Positions 9,719 through 18,330 of a stretch of DNA of 64,000 bases are shown one piece after another. A program made the translations under genes and the position numbers. The stretch is taken from NCBI GenBank assembly GCA_943736015.1, contig OX031060.1:10987501-11051500 (forward strand), written 5' to 3'. Origin of the DNA: Tridacna crocea. Taxonomy: Eukaryota; Mollusca; Bivalvia; Cardiida; Cardiidae. Each line of letters begins with the position of its first letter. Position 1 is the stretch's first letter. The notes beneath the pieces are model-generated. The model saw only the letters and a list, made by a program, of their open reading frames with translations. It made no database searches and was not told the DNA's origin.

Positions 9719-12700
9719 CTGAAAAAAAAATCTTGCTGGTTTGATCAACACATTACTGTTTAATTTATAAAGATATCACAGAAGTTGAGAGTTTTGATAA
9801 ATATTGTTGGAAAAGGAGTAATTGTTCGTAACAAGTAGCATCTCTCCTTTTACCGTTGTTTTTTCATATTACTAGCAAGTTAAACTTTTGTTTCCTTTTA
9901 ATGATTGAAATTGTCTTTTTCCGTTTTAACTCATTACCAAATGATAATATTTTAGGTTTGTCCAAATCGAAAGCATTCGCAGACGACTAAATAAAAGTTA
10001 CTGAAAATTTGAAATTTGTTTTGTCGAGAGTAGAAAACATTGTGGAAAAAGGAGAAAATGCTGGTAACCAGCATTTTCTCCTTTTCCCACAACGTTTTCT
10101 AAAGGCTTCTCTCTCAGGGTCGTCAAAAGCAGGGATTGTGTGGTAGTCGTTGGTTGTATTGGGGTTTAACGCCACTTTAACAGCTAAGATCATATCATGG
10201 CGGTCGATGACGCACATAAGTTCCTGGCTTTCTCACACCGGTACTTACACAACTGTCTTTTCGAAGCCACCGATACTTTTCTCACATGCTTCAGCAGAGG
10301 TGAGAGGCGAAAATATGCCGGAGAGAAAGTTGGCCTCAACCGGGTATCGAACTCACAACCACCAGGTCATGAGTCCGATTCGCTCACCACTGAGCCACCC
10401 GGGCGGGCTGGATTGTGTGGTAATAGGTTAACAATCTATAAGGAGGTAAGAGATAAGTCAAAGTGTCCGATAGCTTTTACCCCTATCCTGCTAAATAACT
10501 AAAATTCTTTTTTCTCTTCGATAGTAAAAAATCCAAATACTGCGATGTCATAGTAATGTTTTTAGTGAATAAGATCCCCTTATCGGACAGTGTAGATCCA
10601 AGATCAGACTGCACGTTCTGTGCAGTCTGATCTTGATCTTCACTGTCCGCAAAAGGTCAGTGAGTCGCGCTTAGCAGCCAAAGGGTTAAAAACTAAAACA
10701 TGTCTACCTTTTACCATGTTCCTCGTTGATATTTACGATGTCAGCTCGTGAGCGAACTGTAATATTCCCACAGTGTACTAAACAACACGGTTGAACTTTG
10801 TTATGGGTCGGCATCACACCTACTATCCTAACTCTGTCGGGTAGACTGAAAGGTATTACATACGATAATTAAATAAACTGTCATGGTATGTAATGTCATT
10901 TATGTTATGGGTCGGCCTAACACCTACTATCTTAACTCTGTCGGGTAAACTGAAATATATTACATAAGATAATTACATATAATGTCATAGTATGTCATGT
11001 CATTTATGTTATGGGTCGGCCTACACACCTACTATCCTAACTCTGTCGGGTAAACTGCAATGTAATAATCACATAACATGTCAAAGTATGTCGTGTCATT
11101 TATGTTATGGGTCGGCATCACACCTACTATCCTAACTCTGTTGGGTAGACTGGAATGTATTAAAAATAATAAATACATAACATGTCATAGTATGTCATGT
11201 CATTTATGTTATGTGTCCGCATCACACCCACTACTCTTACTCAGTCGGGTTAACTGAAATGTAGTACATATGATAATTACATAACATATCATTTCATGTT
11301 ATGTTATAGGTCGGCATCACACCTATAACTCTAACTCTGTCGGGTAAACTGAAATATAGGCCTATTACAAATGATAATTACATAACATGTCATTTCATGT
11401 TATGTTATGGGTCGGCATCACAGCCATAACTCTAACTCTGTAAGGTAAACTGAAATACATGTATATTACAAATGATAATAACATAACATGTCCTGTCATG
11501 TTATGTTATGGGTCGGCATCAGACCTATAACTCTAACTGTCGGATAAACTGAAATGTATTACATATGACTATGTTTATGTGACTTGATATCCTAAATAGT
11601 ACAATTTGAAGAGAAAAAAACAAAATACTTTAGACGATAACAATGTTTATTCACTCTAAATCTTTATCACAAAAAAAAAGCTTTGCATACTGTTGCGTTA
11701 TGTTATATAATAATTACAGTGGAAGAGATTGATTTGAACCTTTATCATACCAAGGAATTTTAGACTCATCTGTATTGAAAGAAATGTAGAGGAGAAACTA
11801 AATATTTATTTTTCCCCAAATGGTAGAAAAACATCATGAGCGGTAAAGGGAGAATTAAAATACTGGTTTTTAAAAGCCGTCTTAAGTTAGAGCCAAAGTC
11901 TTCTACTCAGAAAGAAGGCTTTGGAAACGTTGTGGGAAAAGGACAAAATGCTGATTACCGCCATTTCTCTTTTTTCCCCACAATGTTTTCTACCCTTTTA
12001 ATGACAAATTCAATAAATCAAACAAACTTTAATTTGTCGTCTGTAAATGCTTCTAAGTTGGTCAAGTCTGAAATTTTGTTATCTGCTAGAGATTTTACTA
12101 ATTCATTGTGGCTGAATGTACTGGCTTTTGACCTAGTTTTTGGTACTGATAACAGGTTAATAAATGAACAATTGTGATTGGTTAAAAATGTACACATGTT
12201 CATTCTAATGGCCCCTGACTATATTTACTGGCAAATTACATGTCTATCTTTTTTTCTTTTAAAAGATATTTCTTTTTTTTTTTAACCCTTTCCCAAACAA
12301 TCCCTGCTTTTTACGGTGCTGGAAAAGAAAGCTTTTGAAAACATTGTAGGAAAAGGAGAAAATGCTGGTAACCAGCATTTTCTCCTTTTCCCACAATGTT
12401 TTCTTTCCATCCATAGACAAAAATCCTCATTTGTATTACATTTAATTTGGTGTCTGCAAACGCTTTCAATTTCATCTTGTCCAAAATTTTGTCGTTTGGA
12501 AAAGGGTTAATCATATTCTCACCAGTGAATTACTGGGATTTCACACTGAATAAAACCAGTTAGTGATAATAAAACCAGTTAGTGATAATAATTATGACAT
12601 CACTGGTGACTATACATTGTTAGAATGTTGCCAGAACTATTTTTTTCCCTATGTTACTCAAACTGGACTATTCTTGATAATTATATAAATGAAAACGGGT

Positions 12701-13354
12701 GAATTGAAAATATAATAAATGGGTTCAGACCTGATTTTTCAACAGCATCACACCCCATTCTAGTGATTGATTTTTTTTTATATTACACACAACTAGTTGA
12801 TTATTATCTATTTATCATTTTCTACCTTTACAATATGAAGGTTGAGTACACTGCTGTGTATGAATACAATTGAATTCAGTATTGTACCGAAGTATGTTAA
12901 ATGGCCTCTTTATTTCGCACTTCCGTATTGACTTTAAGTAAACCAAAAGTATACAGCCATTTCAATAAAAAAAAATACATAACAAAAGAGGAGAATCTAA
13001 TATGGATTCAGACATTATTTACTCACGTGGAAGTGTTTAAGCGATTTCATTCCGAGTTAGATGGTAGGTGTAAAATAATGATTCTTACCTGTAATCGTAG
13101 AATGCCGAGTACACGTAAAGTTTATATTTTTCAGACACTGGCCTCCAGAAGTCTCTCAATTGAGCCCTTTCATGTGTGTAGCTAAAATTATCTTCTGTAG
13201 ACCCTCGTAGTTTGCTTCTTTTTTCACAGGAACAGCCGCGTTCACTGAATCGATCGTATTTGAACAATACAAAATACGACACTATTCCAACAACGAGTAT
13301 TACGCTAAAGAGTTGTCTCCCTTTAATGCTGAGGAAATATTGAACGAGTTTCAT
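8794..13354 (-). CDS. Glycosyltransferase family 92 protein, two exons, 396 aa
   Basis: Join of 13354-13089 and 9718-8794, predicted as a complete type II Golgi membrane protein. It has a short cytoplasmic tail, a membrane anchor at about residues 14-31, a stem, and a GT92 (DUF23, PF01697) catalytic domain from about residue 78 to the end. The exon junction restores an unbroken family motif, VYSAFYDYR followed by YTAAYF. Other family signatures are NFTICLSP near 132-139, EWIELN near 152-157, and the DVDE (DXD-type metal and nucleotide-sugar site) at 237-240. Characterised GT92 enzymes such as C. elegans GALT-1 add beta-1,4-galactose to core fucose of N-glycans. The substrate here is inferred only from family. 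An in-frame TAA 27 bp upstream of the ATG supports the start. The 3.37-kb intron is filled with repeats. Confidence 0.92.
9775..9925. mobile_element. Family A-like MITE remnant
   Basis: The diverged stem GGAAAAGGAGTAATTGTTCG and its partial complement lie in the GT92 intron. Ends are not recognisable. Confidence 0.45.
9926..10144. mobile_element. Family A MITE
   Basis: Starts TTAACTCATTACCAAA and has the full palindromic core. It ends at AGGGATTGTGTGGTA, directly abutting the S1 SINE, so the right TTAA is lost. Confidence 0.8.
10146..10412 (-). mobile_element. tRNA-derived SINE, type S1 (reverse)
   Basis: The reverse complement has GTGGCTCAGTGGTGAGCG, a tRNA B box GAGTTCGATACCC and the tail GGCGTTAAACCCCAATACAA. 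It is located in the GT92 intron. Confidence 0.88.
10487..10687. mobile_element. Family B palindromic MITE, full copy
   Basis: Left end CCCTATCCTGCTAAATAAC, central palindrome around GCACGTTCTGTGC, right end GCCAAAGGGTTAA. The CCC/GGG termini and TTAA resemble the family A pattern. Confidence 0.85.
10800..11580. repeat. About 100-bp tandem repeat, 8 copies
   Basis: Units begin TTATGGGTCGGCATCACACC at about 10801, 10905, 11009, 11105, 11209, 11304, 11405 and 11505. Each contains CTAACTCTGTCGGGTAAACT and ATAATTACATAACATGTCAT. The spacing of 95-104 bp varies through small indels. It sits within the GT92 intron. Confidence 0.95.
11874..12085. mobile_element. Family A MITE
   Basis: Stem GTGGGAAAAGGACAAAATGC and its complement, then TTGTCGTCTGTAAATGCTTC. 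Ends are degraded. Confidence 0.7.
12282..12510. mobile_element. Family A MITE, full copy
   Basis: TTAACCCTTTCCCAAACAAT at the left and TCGTTTGGAAAAGGGTTAA at the right, with an intact 67-nt central palindrome. Present in the GT92 intron. Confidence 0.92.
12520..13080. other. Unassigned part of the GT92 intron
   Basis: AT-rich sequence with a short direct duplication, AAAACCAGTTAGTGATAATA, at 12553-12588. Nothing else was recognised. Confidence 0.4.
13089..13354 (-). CDS. GT92 exon 1 (start, membrane anchor, stem)
   Basis: The ATG at 13354-13352 is followed by a Lys/Arg-flanked hydrophobic run (LFSVILVVGIVSYFVLF), then a charged, Cys-containing stem. The exon closes at a strong donor (CAG|GTAAGA) after GATTACAG, in phase with exon 2. 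The preceding in-frame TAA at 13381-13379 excludes an upstream extension in this exon. Confidence 0.9.
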
Positions 13355-13389
13355 CGTAGCCCAAGTACTGCCAAAATGTTAATGTTCGG

Positions 13390-13610
13390 TAAATTTTCAC
13401 GTGGTATCCTGGTTTTCGCCACCTTTCACACCCTTTATGAAGAGGGCATGCATGGTTGTTGACTCTGATCTTGATCGACGTACTCTGAACCATTGTATCT
13501 TAACCACTTCCTAAGCTGTCCTTCCCAACCGGAAGTTAAGCCGGCCTTATTACATAATTATCCATCGCCCATGAATACGTTAAAAAAATCTTAAGTTAAC
13601 CGATATAAAT
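13390..13610. other. 5' flank of the GT92 gene
   Basis: Presumed promoter side of the GT92 gene. No TATA box or other defined element stands out. Confidence 0.3.
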
Positions 13611-13614
13611 GAGA

Positions 13615-13846
13615 CATGCTTTGTGAAAACAAGGCTTAATGCCTCTGCAAAAAGTTTAGACCCATGTCAGCATGCGAGATCCGCGCTGGCTGACCTGGAT
13701 CGAAACATTTTGCTGTATATAAATTTTCTGCATCTTACAGGACCATTCTACATTAATGATCCAGTCAATTTTTGGATCCGTGATTATTAGACGACTTGTG
13801 TGGAACAATGCATCACGGGAGATGCATCAAGCTCCTTCCTACCAGA
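13615..13846. mobile_element. Family C palindromic MITE
   Basis: The left terminus CATGCTTTGTGAAAAC, the core GACCCATGTCAGCATGCG / CTGGCTGACCTGG and the right terminus CTACCAGAGCG follow the family pattern, in which ends read TGCTCTGTGAAAAGGGG and CCCCTTTTGCCAGAGCA. It is a diverged copy. Confidence 0.7.
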
Positions 13847-14026
13847 GCGTGCCTCGTACCTTCATTTTAATCGACTTGTTATCTATGTCCTTACATACTG
13901 CCGTCAGATTTTTGAACATGTACTGTATTTATTGGACAGTGACGTATAATAGTGCTGCCTTATCTGACCTTCTATTATCTCAAAGTTCTCCTGACGAAAC
14001 CATAAAGTAATATACTGATAGTCTTG

Positions 14027-14271
14027 CTCTGTGAATAAGGGGGCTCAATGCATCTGCGAAAAGTATCGACCCAGGTCAGCCTGCGCAGTCCGCGCAGGCT
14101 GGCCTGGGCCACAACTTTTCGCTATTTTTCATTTTCAGATCAGACTACTATATGATTAAGTTGTTGTTTTAAATGGTGGCTTTTCTGGATTGGTAATTAT
14201 TTGATGAGTCTGGCTTGTGTCATACATTACGGAGAAGCAGTAACCAACCCCCCCCCCCCCTTGCCAGAGCA
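14027..14271. mobile_element. Family C palindromic MITE, full copy
   Basis: TGCTCTGTGAATAAGGGGGC at the left, GTCAGCCTGCGCAGTCCGCG palindrome in the middle, and a poly-C tract followed by TTGCCAGAGCATAGC at the right. Confidence 0.8.
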
Positions 14272-14329
14272 TAGCATAGCCATAAATATATGGCTTGCAA
14301 CACGCGAAAGGACTACTTGGCTTCTTGAG

Positions 14330-14715
14330 GTAAATTTAGATTTCGCACCAGAAATAAAAGAAATATGGGAATGTCAAGTGACTGGCATGTGACTAATGAC
14401 GCTTGAATTCCATAATATAATAAGCATGGAATTACTTACCATAATGTCTTCTGCGGACGCCATGTTTGAAGCTTCATCTGTGTATTTCCGGTGTGTAAAT
14501 GAGCAAGTTGCTCATGAAAAAAAAGATCCTTTTTCCCGTCGGTGTCGACCTAGGCCGTCGTAAATCTCTAATGTCTCTTTTGTTGTCTGATGGCTTTCGA
14601 CTACTTGGGTTTAATGAATGAAAATTAAAAGGCTTTGGGAGTAAATGGATTATTTATTTGTATTTTTGTAAAACAAAAATTTTTGTCTCAAAATTTGAAG
14701 GGTCAGCTTTACTAT
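14330..14715 (+). mobile_element. Family K repeat
   Basis: Second copy of the ~400-bp repeat also at 3955-4329 and, reversed, at 49565-49955. Confidence 0.7.
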
Positions 14716-14811
14716 GGCATCAAGAAAGCGCTCTTGAGTATGAGAATGTACTCGAAAAAGTTCCATAAGCTCGGACCCTGGTATACAAATGTGCATGTTC
14801 TCAAGTAACTG

Positions 14812-16705
14812 TAAACAAGAGGGCTAAGATGGCCCTGGATCGCTCACCTGAATTTTTGAGAGGACCATAGCCTTTTTTTTTTTGAAGGTATTGAAACACT
14901 GGAAACATATCATTTCTTTGCCAAGCAATTTTTTAAAGGTCAACTGTAAAAGTCCTTTCAAAATCTGACCAGCAGTTTCAGAAAAGAAGAATTTTTACGA
15001 GTTTCTTAATTTCCGTACAGTGCAAGTAGCCACCATTCACCAGAGCCATATTTCTTGACCTATCAAAATTTCGCGAACAAATTTTGAAAAAGTCATTCAA
15101 GGAATATTTCCGTGAAATAAATTTCAGATCTGACAAGCCGTTTCAGAGAAGAAGAATTTTCAAGAAATTCTTCATTTCCATATAGTGCAAGTAGCCCCCA
15201 TTCACCAGAGCAATGTTTCTCGACGAATCAAACTTTCACGAACAATTTTTGAAAAGGGTTACCCAAGGAATATCTCTGTGAAATAATTTCAAAATCTGAC
15301 CAGCCGTTTCAGAGAAGAATTTTTAAGAATTTCCTAATTGCCCTATATTGCAAGTAGCCCCCATTCACCAGAGCCATGGTTCCTGACGGATCAAAATTTC
15401 GCGAACAATTTTTGAAAAGGTCACCCAAGGAACATCACTGTGAAATTATATTAAAATCTGGCCAGCGGTTTTAGAGAAGAAGAATTAAGAATTCCTTCAT
15501 TTCTGTATAGTGCAAGAAGCCCCCATTCACCAGAGCCACGTTTCTTGATGAATCAAAATTTCACGAAAAAGTTTTGAAAAGGGTCATTCAAAGAACATCT
15601 CTGTGAAATTATTTCAAAATCTGGCCAGCGGTTTCAGAGAAGAAGAATTTTTAAGAATTTCTTCATTTCTGTATAGTGCAAGAAGCCCCCATTCACCAGA
15701 ACCATGTTTCTTGTCGGATCAAAATTTCGCGAACAAGTTTTGGAAAGGGTCACCCAAGGAACATCTCTTTGAAATTATATTAAAATCTGGCCAGCGGTTT
15801 CAGAGAAGAAGAATTTTTAAGAATTCCTTTATTTCTGTATAGTGCAAGAAGCCCCCATTCACCAGAGCCACGCTTCTTGATGGATCAAAAGTTTTGAAAA
15901 GGGTCATCCAAAGAACATCTCTGTGAAATTATTTCAAAATCTGACCAGCGGTTTCAGAGAAGAAGAATTTTTAAGAATTTCTTCATTTCTGTATAGTACA
16001 AGAAGCCCCCATTCACCAGAGCCATGTTTCTTGACGGATCAAAATTTCGCGAACAAATTTTGGAAAGGGTCACCCAAGGAACATCTCTGTGAAATTATTT
16101 TAAAATCTGGCCAGCAGTTTCAGAGAAGGAGAATTTTTAAGAATTCCTTCATTTCTGTATAGTGCAAGAAGCCCCCATTCACCAGAGCCATGTTTCTTGA
16201 TGGATCAAAATTTCGCGATCAATTTTTGGAAAGGTCACCCAAGGAACATCTCTGTGAAATTATTTTAAAATCTGGCCAGCGGTTTCAGAGAAGAAGAATT
16301 TTTAAGAATTCCTTCATTTCTGTATAGTACAAGAAGCCCCCATTCACCAGAGCCATGTTTCTTGACGGATCAAAATTTCGCGAACAGTTTTTGATAAGGT
16401 CACCCAAGGAACATCTCTTTGAAATTATTTTAAAATCTGGCCAGCGGTTTCAGAGAAGAAGATTTTTAAAGAATTTCCTAAAAAGTTCATTTCGTTGCCA
16501 TGGCATCAGAGTTTTTGACGGAATCAAATTCTGCGAACAATTTTTAAAGAGGACCTCCTAAGAAACATTCCAGGAAATGTTTGGTCCAAATCCGCCCAGT
16601 GCTTTAGGAGGAGTTGATGTTTAAAGAATTGTTGACGACGCACGACGGACACCGGGTGACCCTAAAAGCTCCCCTTGAGCACGTTGTGCTCAGGGACCTA
16701 AAAAC
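14812..16705 (+). mobile_element. Mobile element expanded by internal tandem array
   Basis: The left boundary motif AACAAGAGGGCTAAGATGGC followed by CCTGGATCGCTCACCTG, and the right part GACGACGCACGACGGACACC then GTGCTCAGGGACC, are familiar from memory as the two ends of a common bivalve repeat. Most of the interior is the tandem array at 14915-16560. A fragment with a similar start (AAGAGGACCATGATGGTCCT) lies at 27690-27710. Confidence 0.6.
14915..16560. repeat. About 163-bp tandem array, 10-11 units, with 320-bp dimers
   Basis: Units share TCTGGCCAGCGGTTTCAGAG, AGCCCCCATTCACCAGAGCC and TCAAAATTTCGCGAACAA. Unit starts are spaced about 154-170 bp apart. Blocks beginning 15603 and 15923 are nearly identical at an offset of 320 bp, which shows a dimeric higher-order unit. 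Short plus-strand frames inside are repeat artefacts. Confidence 0.93.
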
Positions 16706-16762
16706 CTAAAGGGTAAGATTCTGAACAGTATACAAAAATTTAACCGTTCAAATATTGGGATA

Positions 16763-16890
16763 GTAGTTCTGATTGATTGAATCTGCGTTTATTTATTGTC
16801 GCCACCGATTGCCTGTATGGGCAACGCCCCATGAAGACTGTTAGGTTTGTTATGAGGGATATTGTAAGATACAGGCTGTCAGTAACTTTA
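16763..16890 (-). mobile_element. S3 SINE tail (reverse)
   Basis: TGCGTTTATTTATTGTCGCC, ACCGATTGCC and GGGCAACGCCCCATGAAG are the reverse of the S3 3' end. Confidence 0.7.
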
Positions 16891-17497
16891 GGTGAACAGC
16901 CATGGGGTTCGAAGCAACATCCCCGTGGGGTCCCGGGGTTTTTTTACTTTATAGAATAGGACCTCGGCCTTTCTCTATGGCATGTCGTAGAAGGCGACTA
17001 AAACTAGAGACAAACGGCTGCTTTCCTTGTAATTCGTAGGATTGCAGCAGGCTGGGTAGTTCTTATTCCAAATCCTATATTTTTTTTTCTTGATGTAAAT
17101 AGGGTTTGGAATGGGAATCAGTTGGCCTGTGGGACCCCGTGTGGTTTAATCGGGGGTATAAGAATAAACCACTGCAGTCCCGCGATCGTCACATCTGCCA
17201 TTTCATCTGGCGGAACAAAAGTGACAGCATGCATGTCGTAAAAGGCGACAAAAGGGGCATCATTTTGTTTCATCCATTCCTCATTTATCATGTTTGTCTT
17301 ATGTTGTTGCACATGTGTGTTATTTTCACCTCGCATTATTGTTTACTAAGTAAGTGCGCCCAATATGACCTAAGTTGTCGACGGGCCATAAAACACTATT
17401 CATTCATTCATTCGAAGCTACATCCTGTGTACAAGTGTCATGGTCTACCGTGTAGGCCATTCGACTTGATGTTAACAAGTCCTTCTTTCTATTACCT
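16891..17497. other. Probable retroelement-derived sequence
   Basis: Contains an inverted pair ATTCCAAATCCTA / TAGGGTTTGGAAT around 17067-17111, two similar GTCGTAGAAGGCGAC / GTCGTAAAAGGCGAC blocks, and a tail GGGCCATAAAACACTATTCA followed by CATTCATT repeats at about 17398-17414. The tail resembles a LINE or SINE 3' end. No reverse transcriptase was recognised, and the open frame at 17106-17528 shows no domain. Confidence 0.4.
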
Positions 17498-17506
17498 GAG
17501 CTATGT

Positions 17507-17908
17507 CATCTTCGCAAGCCAAGGCTGACGATTCACTACGCTACTCTACCCTTGGCGGATCGAGCTTGATTTTTACATTCGTCCGATAGGCTTTTTCATT
17601 GGATGCAGCCAACTCTAACTGCAACGAATGAAATAGCCCGTAGCACTTCATCTTTGATAAAAATAGAATTAGGTCGCTATATTTCGGATAGAAGTTAAAC
17701 ATGGAAAACCACGTGGATGTCTGCTTATCGCTTTATGTATTTTCGTAAGCAGTTTGTAAAACGATATCTCATTGGCTTTTAGAAATATGATGTAAAGGGG
17801 GGTAATAACCAGCATCAAATGGAGGGCGCATCGCAGGAATCTCGAAATCGGGCTCAATCAGCAAAGGTAAGATCCACGTAGTGATCGTAACCTTGGCTCG
17901 CGAAGATG
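17507..17908. mobile_element. Family I MITE (MULE-like), 402 bp with 9-bp TSD
   Basis: Ends CATCTTCGCAAGCCAAGG and CCTTGGCTCGCGAAGATG, with imperfect inverted repeats of about 60 bp. It is flanked by GAGCTATGT on both sides (17498-17506, 17909-17917). A 9-bp duplication is typical of Mutator-like elements. Related copies are at 57592-57994 (opposite orientation) and, truncated, at 26693-27018. Confidence 0.88.
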
Positions 17909-18037
17909 GAGCTATGTGGGCTGATCAGCCATTTCACAAAGAGAGATTATAACATAAAAAATTGTATGCCTGACTTAACAAGGATCTTTAAAATCGGAGA
18001 ACGAAGGTAAAAGTCATCCAATCGTCATAGCACCACG

Positions 18038-18043
18038 TTTTAA
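18038..18043 (-). terminator. Possible MLYCD poly(A) signal
   Basis: ATTAAA on the minus strand about 85 bp after the MLYCD stop codon. It is the common variant hexamer. No transcript evidence, so only a candidate. Confidence 0.3.
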
Positions 18044-18127
18044 TCAACTGGAATAAATAACATCATTGTGAATAACCATAACTCTATTTCTATTTTTCCA
18101 CGAGTATGGTACAGGTTATCTCCTTTG

Positions 18128-18330
18128 TCATTCCTGCAATAAAGTTAGAACTTGTTGATCGGCAGTTATCTTTTTATCTTCTATATAGACTTGACTGTTC
18201 CTCACCGTATCTTCTAAATAGTATCTATAGTTTACCATAATACCACATGAATTGTTTAGACCGCGTAAAGTCATATCTGCCATCCAATTAACTCTCCATA
18301 ATACAGCACCGTTCTGCAAATGGAAGTTGG
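18128..18330 (-). CDS. MLYCD: MLYCD exon 10 (catalytic His, C terminus)
   Basis: The acceptor is a long T run ending CAG. The exon completes an Ala codon, then [20 protein letters not shown], one of the most conserved stretches of the family. It ends QQVLTLLQE with the stop at 18130-18128. There is no SKL-type peroxisomal signal. Confidence 0.95.

Noticed and set aside
10800-11580. CRISPR-like regular repeat array
   Set aside because: Units are contiguous with no unique spacers, in a eukaryotic intron.
15603-16162. Two near-identical 79-residue frames
   Set aside because: They are reading frames of the dimeric 163-bp tandem array; the likeness reflects DNA repeat structure, not a gene duplication.
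17106-17528. 140-residue plus-strand frame
   Set aside because: It spans a repeat-like region with a CATT tail and shows no domain; probably noncoding retroelement sequence.
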